From Paralithodes platypus (taxonomy: Eukaryota > Arthropoda > Malacostraca > Decapoda > Lithodidae), in the NCBI GenBank assembly GCA_032716605.1, contig CM064509.1, forward strand, positions 38,722,924 to 38,786,923: a DNA stretch of 64,000 nt, given 5' to 3'. Of the stretch, positions 31,696 to 43,530 are shown one piece after another (the stretch's first letter is position 1; the number at the start of each line of letters is the position of its first letter). Position numbers and translations under genes: made by a program. The notes under the pieces are model-generated. The model was given only the letters and a program-made list of their open reading frames with translations, did not search any database and was not told the origin of the DNA.

Positions 31696-34373
31696 CTAAG
31701 GTGGGCCTCCGCAGCGACCAGGCAGCTCTGCTTCTCGGGTGTTTCGCTGGCTTGTCAGCGAGTTGGATGCAGTGCTCGGGTATCCTGGTATTGGGGGCTC
31801 GTCTAGTATTGTGGCCAGCCAACGGTCCAGCTGACGTTTGAAGGAGTCCGTCGTGACCCCAGTCAGCTCTCGGACTGCCTTTGGCACCGCATTGAAGAGA
31901 CGAGCCCCATTTTTTGTGAAACTGTTGCCATTCGCTGAGTAGTAGCCTCTGTCCTCTTTATGTAGCACAGTCGTCCTTTCCTGATGTGGTTGTTTACAGC
32001 CAGCCCCACGTCAGGTACAAGTCCTTCAAGGGTCTTCCACACGTAAATTACCAGGTAGGGCTCGCGTCTTCTCTGGAGGGAGTATAGACGTAACTCCTCC
32101 AGGCGCTCCCAGTAGTTTAGGTGTTGGAGACCCCGGATTCTGCTGGTGAAGGTCCTCTGGAGGGATTCCAGCTTGCAGGTATCCCCCGTCTTGGATGGTG
32201 ACCAGAGCTGGCAGCAGTATTCCAACTTAGGGAGGACCAAGGTCTTCCAGAGTGTTAGCATGCAGGTCCTTTCCCTTGTCTGGAAAGTCCTCAGTATCCA
32301 CCCTGTTCATTTTCTGCCAGTTTCGGTGATGAGGTTGATATGATGGGAGAAGGTTCCGTCCGAGCTCATTGCGACTCCCAGATCCCGCACCTGATCTTTA
32401 GGTGTTATGGTTTGCTGGTTGACCTGGTAGCTGGTGCTCTATTGTTGTTCCCCAAGCTGCCTGGCCGAACAGCCCCAAGGCCCCGAGCAAGGCCAAGGCC
32501 ATAACCGAGCGCCCCCACAGAACCCTCCCCACCGACCACACTAAAGCCTGGGTGACCGAAGCCACTCCTTGGCGGGGAGCTGAGGAGGGTGCGGAAATGC
32601 CCGGGAAATCAAAGCCCCACCCAGGGCCCTGTGTCCCTCAGCAATTATGAAGAGAAAGTTGAGGGGCAAGGGAAAAATGTGACGCTTTGGCTTCCAATCT
32701 TGGTAGATTGGGAGGTCAATCCACGTTAGAGACGCCGTCACTTGAGATCTAGAAAATATATAAGTAAAAGGAACAGTCAGAGTAAGCTATGGGTATGGCA
32801 GAGATTGCTCAGTTCTCACTCTGATAGACCAGCCCATCACCAGCTGGTGCTCTGTTTGATGTCTTGGTGTGGGCCGTACCTCATGAGCTCGAATTTCTCT
32901 CCGTTCATCATCATATTGTTGGAGTCGGCCCAGTCGAGTACGCGGTTGAGGTCTTCTTGGAGTAGAGCCACGTCCGCTTCTGCTTCAATCCTCATCTTCA
33001 GTCTCGTATCGTCAGCGAACGAAGTTGCCTGGGCGTGTTGTAGTTCGTCGTCGATGTCTGCAATCATGATGAGGAACAGAAGTGGACCCAGTACAGACCC
33101 CTGGAGTACACCGCTGGACACGTCGCTTGGATCTGAGAGATGTCCCTGGACCGAGACCTTCTGTTTCCTGTCTGTCAGGAAGTTATGCAACCACTTGCCA
33201 AGGTTTCCCCTTATGCTAAGATTCTTTAGCTTGTGAAGGACAAGGCCATGGTCAACTTTGTCGAACGCCTTGGCGAAGTCCAAGTATAGTACGTCGACAT
33301 TATCACCCTTGCTGAGATCTTCTAGTAGGGCCTCATGGTCGTTCAGTAGCTGTGACAGACAGGATCGGCCCTTCCTGAAACCGTGCTGACCGTCGTTGAA
33401 GGCAGCTAGTTCCTCCAGCTCCATGTGGTCTTTTCCTGACAACCCGCTCGATTATTTTGATAATGTGCGAGGTCAGTACCACGGGCCGGTAGTTTTTGGC
33501 CAATCCTTTGTTGCCCCATTTGTGGATTGGTGTGACTATTCCCTCCTTTAGAGATGAGGGGACTGTACCAGTGGCCTGAGACTTGGTGGCTATTAATGTC
33601 AGTGGTTGAGCCAGTTCTTCTTTGCAGGTTTTCAGGAAGAGCGCACTGAAGCCGTCTGGGCCCGTAGCTGAATCCGCTGCAATGGCATCGATGGCTTGAA
33701 TTATTTCTTCGGTTCCAGGGTTGATGTCTGAGCGAATTGGCACAGCAGTAGGCTCCTGTGCAGCGAAGATAACCGTTGGGTCGTCCACTAATTTGGCAGG
33801 GTTGGGTACGCTGAAGACATTTTCGTATTGTGTCCTCAGTATTTCCGCCATCCATTCTGGGTCCCCCACCAGGTTTCCTGCGCTGTCTTCAAGTGGCCCT
33901 ACAGATGCTAAATTTTTAGCCTTCTTGTTTGCATATGTGAAGAAGAACTTGGAGTTGTCTTTCATGTTATGGATAGCCTGTAGTTCTTCTCTTTTCCTCT
34001 GGTCATCGTGGGACTTCAGTAGGTTACACTCGATCTCCTTTAGGGCCACTTGTATTTCTGTGACTCTGTGTTGCGGAAGATTTCTTGTTATTTTCTTTTT
34101 GTAGAGGCTTCTCTTTCTCATAAGGACACGACGATCTCTTGGTATTTTTCTTCTGTTCGACGTGCTTTTTGGTGGAACATGGATCTTGCATATTTCTTCG
34201 CAGACTCCGGTGAAAGTGGATAGCATTCCTTTGACGCTGTCGTCTGTGATGGCTGTCTCCCAGTTGATCCTTAGCTTTTCTTTGATCATAGGCCAGTCTA
34301 TGTCTTTGTGATGGAAGTTTAGACTTGCCATCAGTGTTTTGGTTTGCTGACCCTGTTGTGCTGGTTCGTTCAT
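31696..34373 (-). pseudogene. LINE-K reverse transcriptase region
   Basis: Reading on the minus strand from 34373: linker region with RDRRVLMRKRSLYKKK, then RT blocks ATGPDGFSALFLKTC, GIVTPIHKWGNKG, NYRPVVLTS, a one-base frameshift in an A run near 33440, then QHGFRKGRSCLSQLL, LYLDFAKAFDKVDHGLV, SGVLQGSVLGPLLFLIMIAD and catalytic FADD (region 33000-33020). After the R1 insertion: TITPKDQVRDLGVAMSSDG, an in-frame TGA near 32312, KLEYCCQLWSPSKTGD, and a frameshift near 31965 before FTKNGARLFNAVPKAVRELT, stopping at 31696. The C-terminus is typical of CR1/L2-group LINEs. Confidence 0.85.
32441..32841 (-). mobile_element. R1 SINE-like repeat, inverted copy inside LINE-K
   Basis: A 401-bp R1 copy in reverse orientation, bounded by a 12-bp duplication AGCTGGTGCTCT (32429-32440 and 32842-32853). 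Removing it and one duplication restores the LINE-K reading frame. It is 5'-truncated relative to 27049-27566. Confidence 0.92.
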
Positions 34374-34378
34374 TAGTG

Positions 34379-34591
34379 CTAGGTCCTAGTTTAAATTAGA
34401 CTAGGCTAGTTACAATCCCCGTAAATTTTTATTTCTCCCATTATCCAACGATCTTAAAACACTCAGATGTTACGATGTAAGTCATTTTCAGAGTTGGCCT
34501 ATATAGCCTAGGGCCCTAGGCTAGCCTACAATTTGTTTTGCCTTGGGATAGCCTACAGGCCCTCATCCCCCTATGACTTATTGAAATCAGC
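34379..34591. other. Short R3-related stretch and spacer
   Basis: Contains TCTCCCATTATCCAACGATC near 34435, the head motif of repeat R3, and CCTAGG-rich background. No gene. Confidence 0.55.
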
Positions 34592-34751
34592 ATCTATTTT
34601 GATGGCACAAAAGAGAGAGAGGTTCTGGAAGTGTTAGTGAATGCCAGGCTGGATGTATGTGGAATGACAGAGACCAAATGGAAAGGTTCAGATGTACTTA
34701 CACTAGTTGTTGTACTTACACTAGTTGTATCTGCGGGAGTGAGCATGCTCG

Positions 34752-37700
34752 TTAATTCCCGCCTCCTAAGATATGTTTGTCATACCGTGCTTTGAAACTA
34801 TGCACTGATGGTGCAGACACTACTTCGGCTGGCAATTTGTTCCACCCACTAATCGAGTTGGTAGGAAATCCTTTACTTTTCAGATCAGATTTACTATTTA
34901 GCACTTTTAGTTTGTAGCTGTGACCTCTTGTCCTCTCACCTCCATCCCTCTCTATGAAGTTTTCTTGGTCGATTTTGTCAATACCTCTAACACATTTATA
35001 TATCTGAATTTGCTGTCCTCGTTTCCTTCTCTGTTCCAGTGTAGGTAGATTCAATCTCTCGAGCCTCTCTTGGTACTCCAAATTTTCCAAACCTGGGATC
35101 ATCCTCGTAGCTGCTCTCTGTACCCTCTCAATTTTGTGGATATGTTTCTTCAAGTGAGGGGACCACACTACAGATGCATATTCCATCCTGGGTCTTATTA
35201 TTGCCGTTATTATTTGTTTCATGGTGTTTTCATTAAGATAATTGAAAGACATCCTGATATTTGCCAATAGTGCTAGTGATTCTCTCACTATCTTATTTAC
35301 GTGGCTTTCTGGAGACATGTTATCCTTAAATTCTATCCCCAAGTCTTTTTCTTTTTCTGCTTTGGGAATCACTTTGTTTCCTAGTTTATAATCTTTTCTA
35401 GGTCTGTACTTGCTTTTACCCATTTCTAGAGTCTTACATTTCCCTGCATTGAACTCCATATTCCATTTGATGCTCCATTCATGGATCTTTTGCAAATCTG
35501 CTTGGAGCTCAAGGCAATCAATCCTCCTGGGTTCTGATCGTTTTAAGCAGCTTAGCATCGTCCGCAAACATGCTCATGTAGCTTGTTAGTCCCTCAGGTA
35601 AGTCATTTACAAATATTAGAAACATGATTGGGGCTAGGACAGATCCTTGTGGTACCCCACTCGTAATTTGAGTCCAGTTTGACGATTTCCCCCTTACTGT
35701 TGTTCTCATCTGTCTTCCGCTAAGATAGCTCTCCATCCATTTCAGCAGTTTGTCTCCTACTTTTCCCTCATGTTTTAATTTCCACAGCAATCTCTTGTGT
35801 GGAACTTTGTCAAATGCCTTTTTAAAGTCTAGGTAGGCACAGTCTACCCATCCTTCCCTCTTGTCCACTGTGTCTATTACTCTAGAGTAAAAACTCAACA
35901 AGTTGCTTACACATGATCTGCCACCTCTGAATCCAAATTGTCGGTCAGTAATTAATCTTTTGGATTCCAGGTAGTTCACCCATTTGTCCCTTATTAATCC
36001 TTCCAGAATCTTCATGAGGATGCTCAATAGTGATACAGGTCTATAGTTCAGTGGTTTATCTCTGCTTCCTCCCTTAAATATAGGAATAATGTTTGCTCTT
36101 TTCCATTCTGTAGGTACTATCCCTGTGTCCAATGATTTGGTCATTATGTCATATAACGGTATACTCAGTTCCATAGCATTTTCTTTAATAATCCAGCCTG
36201 ATACTCCGTCCGGTCCAGCGGCTTTGTTTGGATCCACCTTACTCATTTTGTCTATGAGCTCTGGTCTGTTAAATGTGACTTCCGGCATTTCCTCTGTACC
36301 TATCTCATTGGTTTCTGGTGCAATGAATTCTCCTTCTTTTGTAAATACTGATGCAAAATTTCTATTTAGTTCTTCCGCAATCTCTGTATCCTCTTCTATG
36401 ATTCTGTTTCCACTTTTAATCTTAACGATCGTGGCTTTTATCTTCCTTTTGCCGTTTACAAACTTGAAAAACATTTTTGGATTCTTTTCATAGTTCTCCA
36501 CTATCCCTTTCTCATGGTTTGCCTCTGACCTCCTCCTCATTTCTGTGTATTTGTTTCTCTCCTCTTTATACTTTTGCCTGTTATCTTCCGAATCCCAGTT
36601 TCTCATCCTTTTCCAGGCTTTGTTTTTTGCTTCCTGTGCTTGCCTACATTCGCGGTTAAACCATACTTTGCGATTACTTTTTTTCCCTTTTATTAATGTA
36701 CTTAGGGACAAAAGTTTTTATACCAGTATCATAGATCTCCATGAATGCATTGAGTTTTTTGTCTACCTCACTTTCAGATAACACCTGATCCCAATTTTGT
36801 GACTTGAAAAAATCCCGTAGTCCTACGAAATCGGTTCTGGAATACATCCAGTGATTTTCCTTGTGCTTTTCCCTTTCCTTGGGTAGATTATACTTCAATA
36901 GTAAGTCTATGTCTAGAACTGCATGGTCGCTTTTTCCTAGTGGGCATAGGTACTGAATACTTTGAACCTCCTCCTCCCTTCTTGTGAATAGAAGGTCCAA
37001 TCTAGCTGGTTGATCACTTCCCCTTACTCTTGTTGACTCTTTTACATGTTGGTATATAGAATTTTCCATGGCCATACTTAAAAATTCATAGCTCCAACTT
37101 TCCTCCCCTGCTCCGGCTTCAAGATCTTCCCAATTCACTTCCTTGCAGTTAAGGTCCCCACACATGACTATTTCATCCTTTGAAGCCAAGATATTTCCTA
37201 GCACACTAATTGTTTCCTTACGCATTAGGCTATGCTCCTCCTTACCCCATGTCTTCGTCTTGGGAGGTACATACGCTACTATCACCACTATTTTTTCGTT
37301 TCCACCAATCTCTATTGCTAAAACTTCTGCTGTTGAAGTTACTAGTTTTATCTCAGACACAATCAAATCTTTCCTAGTAAGGATGCACACTCCACCTCCA
37401 TGTCGAAATTTTCTGTCCCTCCTCCAAATCCTGTATTCAGACCATCCTAGCAAATTTATATCGAGGTCTTCTCTTAGTTTTGTCTCAGTGAGACATACTA
37501 TTTCTGGTTTCTTAGTATTGAGTAAGTCTGTTAGTTCTAGTTTCTTAGAGATTAGCCCATCGACATTGCTATATAGAATCCTTATACTTTCTAGTCCCCC
37601 ATTACCTGCTCCAAGCCCCTTATCTGCGGCGGTCTGTTCCCTACCCTCTTTTACTTTTAGTTTCTTTTTACCGAAAGTTTCATAATCTTCCCCTTTCTTA
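34752..37700 (-). pseudogene. LINE-J ORF2 endonuclease/reverse transcriptase (frameshifted)
   Basis: On the minus strand the frame is open from the end of ORF1 (about 37700): ILYSNVDGLISKKLELTDLL, CLTETKLRED, VAYVPPKTKTWG, MCGDLNCKEVNWE, RLDLLFTRRE and GKSDHAVLD form the endonuclease. A frameshift in an A run near 36685 leads to NRKVWFNRECRQAQ, AAGPDGVSGWIIKEN, NYRPVSLLSILMKILEGLI, FGFRGGRSCV, AYLDFKKAFDKVPHKRL, SGVPQGSVLAPIMFLIFVND and catalytic FADD (near 35550-35560). A second shift near 35530 leads to LQADLQKIHEWSIKW, MEYASVVWSPHLKKH and RTRGHSYKLKV, stopping at 34752. Two lesions only. Confidence 0.9.
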
Positions 37701-38496
37701 CTCCGTAAAAAAAAATATTCTTTTCTTGTTCTGTCCTCTTGCTATTTTCCTCCTTGGCGGTTTTCCTTAGTTCAGCCTCCTTCTTTCTCTCTTCTTCTGG
37801 TAAGTCTCGCTTGATGTAGATTTTGTCCTTACCCTCTAACCCTTTTAGCCTAGCCACTACTGCCATGATTTCATCACATGTCCTTCTTGACTTAAATTCG
37901 ATTTTTACCAGTCTATTGTATTCCTTTGTATATTTTCCCAGCCTAAACATGTCTGATATTTCCTCCTTCCAGGTGTCCTCCTCATCTTTAATAGATTCCA
38001 GAATCTTGTTGATGCGACCTTCATCCTGTTCTTTTCGTTTTGTCCAGTCTAGTTCCTCCTTTTCTTCCACCCCTGATATTATGAGGCAGTTAGCCCTACG
38101 ACTTTCTTCCTGGATGGCCTGAGAGTTTTCGTGGATGCCTTGCTTAACCATACTTTTTACCTGGTCCTTTATCCTAACATCTTGCTGTTTCTGTTCATCC
38201 AATATCTTCCTGAATTCATCACTGTGTGCCTTCCTTACACTGTCTAAATCTTTTACCACTTGGTCTCTAGTCATGCCCCAAGCATTTTTACCTTCAGAGA
38301 TACTGGTGTCTAGCCTAGTCATTATCACTGCCTTTTCTCTCTCCACTGACTCCAACCTGTTCTTCAACTCACTATTCTCTGTAACAATTTCCTTCTTAAC
38401 TATCTCCAAGCCGGTCACTCTGTCTTCCAAGTTCTTGATTTTGTTCAACAGCATGAAGCAAAATTTACCTGTGTCCTCAGTCGTCCATGTTGTCAT
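37657..38496 (-). CDS. LINE-J ORF1 protein (coiled coil, CR1 type)
   Basis: Intact 279-codon ORF from ATG 38496. Residues ~10-60 form a heptad-rich helix (LLNKIKNLEDRVTGLEIVKK, LKNRLESVERE), probably a trimerising coiled coil. They are followed by NCLIISGVEEKEELDW and an RRM-like region (DMFRLGKYTKEYNRLVKIEF, MAVVARLKGLEGKDKIYIKR). The charged C-terminus (LPEEERKKEAELRKTAKEE) and FFYGVRKGKIMK match the LINE-I ORF1 remnant. This architecture (coiled coil, RRM, C-terminal domain) is that of LINE ORF1 nucleic-acid chaperones that coat the element RNA. It overlaps the start of ORF2. Confidence 0.82.
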   Translation of the reverse strand: MTTWTTEDTGKFCFMLLNKIKNLEDRVTGLEIVKKEIVTENSELKNRLESVEREKAVIMTRLDTSISEGKNAWGMTRDQVVKDLDSVRKAHSDEFRKILDEQKQQDVRIKDQVKSMVKQGIHENSQAIQEESRRANCLIISGVEEKEELDWTKRKEQDEGRINKILESIKDEEDTWKEEISDMFRLGKYTKEYNRLVKIEFKSRRTCDEIMAVVARLKGLEGKDKIYIKRDLPEEERKKEAELRKTAKEENSKRTEQEKNIFFYGVRKGKIMKLSVKRN

Positions 38497-38542
38497 GAAA
38501 CCGGGAAAATCCGGCTCTCCCTCCGATTCGTCACTCCCACTC

Positions 38543-41500
38543 TGTGAGAGAGTGGGAGTGTGGAATGGGTGTGTGCTGGAGTGAGTGAAGGAACAGCGAG
38601 AGAAGGTGCATGTTTGTTTGTAAGTAGCAAATGAAAGGAATGTGTAAGAGAGTATGGGTCTGTGGGTTCAAGGATTGTGTGGGTGAGAATGAAAGTAGGA
38701 ATACAAACGTGGGTGATTGTATGCGTGTATGCCCCGACAGAGGATATACTTGAAAGAAAGAAAGAAAGAGGAGTTCTGGATGAATGTGGAGGCGTGCCTG
38801 GAGAAGTTTGACAAGAACGAAAGAATATTTCTGATTGGGGATATGAATGGTAAGGTGGGTGATAGGAAAGTTGAGGGAGTGGTGGGAGGGTGGGGGGTAC
38901 CATCAGAGGTGAATGGGAATGGTAGTGCACTTGTGGACGTATGTGTGGGGAGGAGGCTGTGGATAGCCAACACCTTCTTCCGACGCAGAATGATCCACAG
39001 GTACACGTGGAAACGGATGTTGACGATGAAGGATAAGACAGTGGTGGAACGAAAGTCATTGATTGATTATGTATGTGAGGATGAACGAATGAAGAAATCT
39101 GTGATGGATGCTAGGGTGTATAGGGGTATTGGAGGGGGTCTGTCTGATCATTATGTAGTGGTAGCTAAGGTTAGGATACAAAAGAAGTGGGTGAGGAGAG
39201 CTGGAGGGAGGCGAGAGGAGGGTGGAATGGTGAGGAGGGTGGAGAGGTTGCAGGAGGAGGAAGTCAGGGAGGAGTACAGGAGAGCAGTGGAAAGACGACT
39301 AGGTGGGTTAGACCTGGAGGTTATGGAGGAAGTGGAGGAGATGAGCAAGGTGTTTAAGGATGAGATCTGTGCAGCATGTGAGGAGGTGTGTGGAGTGAGG
39401 AGAAGAGGGAGGGGAGTGAAAGGTACAGCATGGTGGACAGAAGAGGTAAGAATAGCTGTGGAAGAAAAGAAGAAAGCATATAGAGAGTGGTTGGGTAGTA
39501 GAGGGAATGAAGATTCCGAGAGACAGAAACGAGCGAGGTACGTGGAGAGTAAGAGGGTGGTGAAGAGAGTAGTGAAGGAAAGTAGGAGAAGAGTAGATGA
39601 GGAATTTGGAAGGAATCTGAGTGTAAAATGGAGGGAGAGTAAGAAACTGTTCTGGAAAGAAGTCAAGAAAGTTAGGGAAGGTAGCAAGGGAAACAGTAAG
39701 GGTGTGAAAGATAAGAATGGGAGAATGCTAGCCGAGAAGCAAGAGAGAGTCGAAAGATGGAGGGAGTACTTCAGTGAGTTGCTAAATGTAAGGAATGAAG
39801 AGCCAGCAAACATAGCTGGATATGGTATGGGAGGGAGAAGAAGAGAAGTAGTGGAGGAGGAGGTGGGGATCAGGAGGTCAGAAGTGTGGGAAGCCATGAA
39901 AAGAGTGAAGTTGGGAAAGCACCAGGAACAGATGGAGTGTGTGGGAAATGTTGAGGTATGGTGGTGAGATAGTGATAGAATGGGTATGGAAAATGTGCAA
40001 ACTAGCATGGGAGAAGGGGAGTGCACCCGATGACTGGAAGACTGGCATAATAGTCCCCCTATATAAGGGCAAAGGGGAAAGAGGAGTGTGGTAACCACCG
40101 AGGAATATGTCTTCTAAGCGTAGTAGGGAAGGTATACAGTAGGGTAGTGATTGAGAGAGTGAGAGTGAGAACGGAGAAATGGATAGGCGACGAGCAGGGA
40201 GGTTTTAGGAAGGGAAGAGGATGTGTAGATCAGATTTTTACCCTGAATTGTGTTGTGGAGAAGTATCTGGAGAAGAAACAAAAGGTGTATGTTGCCTTTA
40301 TGGACTTGGAGAAGGCCTATGACAGAGTGGATAGAGAAGGTTTGTGGAAAGTACTTAGAATATACGGAGTAGAGGGCAAGTTGCTGAAAGCAGTGAAGAG
40401 CATGTATGAGGGTGCAAAGGCGGTAGTACGTGTGGAGAGTGAGCAGAGCGAGTTCTTTAACCTGAATGTTGGTTTGAAACAGGGGTGTGTGATGTCCCCG
40501 TGGTTGTTTACTGTATACTGTATATGGATGGAGTCATGAAAGAAATACTATCAAGAGCAGTGGATGTTGGTGTATCGCTGAAAAGGGAGGGAATTGAGTG
40601 GAAGCTACCTATACTGCTGTTTGCGGATGATACAGTTCTGATGAGTGATAATGAATGGGAGTTGCAGGGTCTGGTAAATGAGTTTGGAACAATGTGCGAA
40701 AAACGGAATTTGAAGGTAAATGCGGGGAAGAGCAAGGTTATGGTCTTCGAAAGGGGTGAAGTCACAGAGTGTGAGGTGAAGCTGAACGGTCAGGCTATGG
40801 AGATCGTCAACTCTTTTAACCCTTGTCTAGCGGGGTGTTTTGGGCTATTGTGGGCATATTCAGGCCCTCCTGAATGATCAATCAAGTATCTGCATGAAAA
40901 GAAATGTATTCAGCAAAAAACTAGGCGCTAAAAGCTTCAAAATGAGACCAGAACGAGCTACGTAGCACTCGTGGTTCTCATGCAGTGGTGCCACCAACAT
41001 GGGAGTTTAGCGTATAGCGGCATATTTTTTCCCACTACGCTCACTAATGGTAACATTGCCGTCCTCTCGAGAACAGAGGGAGCGTGAGTCAGTGGGTGGC
41101 GGTAAGCCCTGGGTGTCGGACGTGTGGCCTGCTGCGCTCCCGGCCATTTGCACTCGATTTTAACCCTTTAAAAGCCTTAATAATGCTCCTAACTTGCTGC
41201 AAATTGGTGCACGACTTAAGTCGAGCGCCGCTCTTTAAGGGTTAAGTATCTGGGCAGTGTGTTGAGTAAAGATGGGACTATGGATGAAGAAGTGCGGGAG
41301 AGGGTACAACAGGGGAAGAGGGTTGTAGGAACGCTAAAAGCAGTAACAAGAAATAGGGTGGTCAGTATGGAAGTGAAGAAGTCCTTGCATGACAGTGTGG
41401 TAATCCCGACACTGACTTACGGAAGCGAAGCATGGACGTTGGTTGAGAGACTCAGACCAAGAGTGAGAGCAGTGGAAATGAATTACTTAAGGAGTGCATG

Positions 41501-41840
41501 CGGAGTTACATGGAGGGATAGACAGACTAATGAGGAAGTAAGAAGGAGGTGTGGTGTGGAGGTAGATGTGCTGGAAAGTGTGAAAAGGAACAACTTGAAA
41601 TGGTTCGGCCATATGGAACGTATGGAAAGCGAGAGAATGACTAAGAGGGTGTATGAGAGCGAGGTGGAGGGACAGAGAGGGAGAGGTAGACCGAATGAGA
41701 GGTGGAAGGATGGAGTGAGGAAGTACATGAACGAAGGCGGTGCTGGTTGGGGGGAGGGGTGTCGACTGACTGGGGACAGAGGTGCATGGGGGCAGTTCGT
41801 TCGTGGCCACCCCTACGGGGATCACGGCGTCAGGCAATAG
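38543..41840 (+). pseudogene. LINE-A copy 2 polyprotein (multiple indels)
   Basis: Matches LINE-A copy 1 from EWECGMG (residue ~51) to the C-terminus GDHGVRQ. The endonuclease catalytic motifs IGDMNGKVGD and LSDHYVVV are intact. Single-base losses in G runs near 39914 and 39942 and a two-base loss near 40090 break the frame before the RT. RT blocks GGFRKGRGCVDQIF and VAFMDLEKAYDRVDREGLW follow in the frame from 40147, with a small insertion near 40515. FADD is at about 40623-40634. The MITE splits the thumb region. The last part (41259-41840) is open, including the stretch where copy 1 has its 2-bp insertion. Confidence 0.88.
40820..41241. mobile_element. piggyBac-like MITE 1 inside LINE-A copy 2
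   Basis: A 422-bp element flanked by TTAA (40816-40819 and 41242-41245). Ends: CCCTTGTCTAGCGGGG and, complemented from the right, CCCTTAAAGAGCGGCG. LINE-A copy 1 has the empty site TTTTAAGTATCTGG with a single TTAA at 13433-13436, proving the insertion boundaries. No ORF. Confidence 0.93.
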
Positions 41841-41854
41841 ATAGATCTATTTTG

Positions 41855-42369
41855 CCAGTAAGGGGCTTAGGCCTAATAAGATTTTCACTGCCATCAATGA
41901 CAATAGGCCTAGGAGGAGTTTTTTTAGGTTTTTACAGTGTTTTATATAACTAGGCCTAGGCTAGTGCACATAAAATGTATTTCCGGAGGTTGAAACAAAT
42001 ATTAATATGATCATTGCAAGTTTGCAATATCCTTATTCTAAAATAGGCTAGCCATCAAATATAAATAATTAGTGGTAGTTTTGGTAATAGGCCTAGGCTT
42101 AGTAGGCTAAGTACCCACAGTCCCACATTTTCATATGATCTTTAGAGCATAGCCTAGCCTAGATTCCATAATCCATATGGGCCTAGCCTATTTGTCTTCA
42201 AATAGGCCTAGGCCTAGGCTATTTAAAAAAAAAAAAAAATTGTGACATTAAAATTAAGTTAGGCTAGGCTATAGGGAAAATATCAAGGAAACTGGCCAAC
42301 TTTTATTTCGTGATTTTTTTTTTTTGGTTTTAGCTAGTTTTCATCATTAGCCTATACAGTGGTTGTCAT
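41855..42369. other. CCTAGG/GGCCTA-rich host background, no gene
   Basis: A/T-rich with many AGGCCTAGGCTA-type palindromic runs (for example 42203-42222) and an A14 run near 42226. No coding pattern. Confidence 0.6.
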
Positions 42370-43270
42370 TAATTAGAATCTCCGGAAAAACGGTTTTCCC
42401 CATTATCCAACAATCTAAAGATACGGCCCCCTGATAGTGGGGAGGGTTATGCAGTACAGGGAAATTGAGGGGTAAAAGGCGAAAATAAGGGGTAATATTG
42501 GAAGAACTCTGAATTTAAAATATTGAAATTTAAAAACAAATTTAAATGGAAAAACCCGAGCCAAGTTTGAAAAAACTAAATAAGATGGTCACTAATTTTA
42601 CCATGGATTTTTTTATTTTTCCCTGTTAGTTTTCATCAATATACTGTATAGTGTTTGGAAATAATTACAACCCTCGGCGAAACCGTTTTCCCCATTATAC
42701 AACGATCTTAAGACACACCGCCCGATAGTGAGGAGGGCTATGAAGTACAGTACTGTACAGGGAAAATGAGGGGTTAAATGCGTAATACGGCGATAAAAAC
42801 GTATTTTAGCAAAACTTGGCTCGGGTTTAAGGTATTTCAAAGGCCTAAAACCCAATATTTCGAAAACCCGAGCCAAGTTTTGGCCAAAGCTGGCTCGGAT
42901 TTTGCGAGTTTGTAGACAAAAAAATTACAGTACTGTAACCTCATTTAGAAATTTGGCTCAGGTTTCCCGAAATTGCAAAGCCATAATACCCGAATATTGG
43001 AAAACCCGAGCTAAGTTTTAGAAAAACTTGGCTCGGATTTTGCGAGTTTTAAGAGTAAACAAATTAAAGTAACCTAATTTAGAATTTTGGCTCATGTTTC
43101 CCTAAATTCCATACCCCAAAAAGCATAATTTTGGAAAACCCGAGCCAATTTTTGGCAAAACTTGGATCGGATTTTGAGAATCGAAAAAGACTAACGAAAT
43201 GTCGGAAATCGGCTCATGATTTCCCTAATTGCAAAGCCATATAACCAGATTTATCGAAAACGTAGCACTT
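42370..43270. repeat. R3 repeat, longest array of hairpin units
   Basis: Two R3 heads (about 42390 and 42680, CCCCATTATCCAACAATCTA and a close variant) followed by tandem ~135-141 bp units with CCCGAGCCAAGTTTTGG-type arms at 42864, 43005 and 43139 alternating with TTGGCTCGG-type arms. Each unit could fold into a stem with GGCTCGGGTTT / AAACCCGAGCC pairing. Noncoding. Confidence 0.82.
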
Positions 43271-43530
43271 ATTTAAATCATAAATATTCAGTAACATAGA
43301 CCTAGTACATTGGATAGAAGCCTAATCCATACCTAACGCCTACAATGTGTCCGTAGTACCTAGTAGGCCTACGTGGGATAGCCTACAACATGAACCCTTA
43401 CCGGTGCCATGGCGGTTGGGCCGCCGCCCATTTAGTATTCGGGCGTATGTAAATACTACCGCAACTACGAATCTTGTTTCTGAGACCTAGTATATTAACC
43501 TAACCAAACAACCCAACCTAACCTAACCTA

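Larger units (their letters stand above)
31643..34378 (-). mobile_element. LINE-K (CR1/L2-group), 5'-truncated, interrupted by R1
   Basis: An antisense LINE lacking the endonuclease. It contains an R1 insertion at 32441-32841. No simple tail is obvious. 5' truncation is at about 34378. Confidence 0.82.
34696..38542 (-). mobile_element. LINE-J (CR1 clade), near full length, inside LINE-A copy 2
   Basis: A 3.85 kb CR1 element on the minus strand with both ORFs. Its 3' end is a tandem ACAACTAGTGTAAGTA repeat (two copies, 34696-34732), distinct from the LINE-I and LINE-C tails. The interrupted LINE-A sequence is CAGATGT / GAGAGA. Only TGT is shared at the two junctions, so any duplication is very short, as is common for CR1. 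The 5' junction carries a 12-bp inverted copy of adjacent target sequence. Confidence 0.9.
34602..41844 (+). mobile_element. LINE-A copy 2, interrupted twice
   Basis: A 5'-truncated LINE-A bounded by a perfect 10-bp duplication ATCTATTTTG (34592-34601 and 41845-41854). Its first 94 bp (GATGGCACAAAAGAGAGAGA onward) are separated from the rest by LINE-J (34696-38542). A second insertion, a TTAA-flanked MITE, lies at 40820-41241. Removing both leaves ~3 kb colinear with LINE-A copy 1. It ends in GGCAATAGATAG. Confidence 0.93.
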
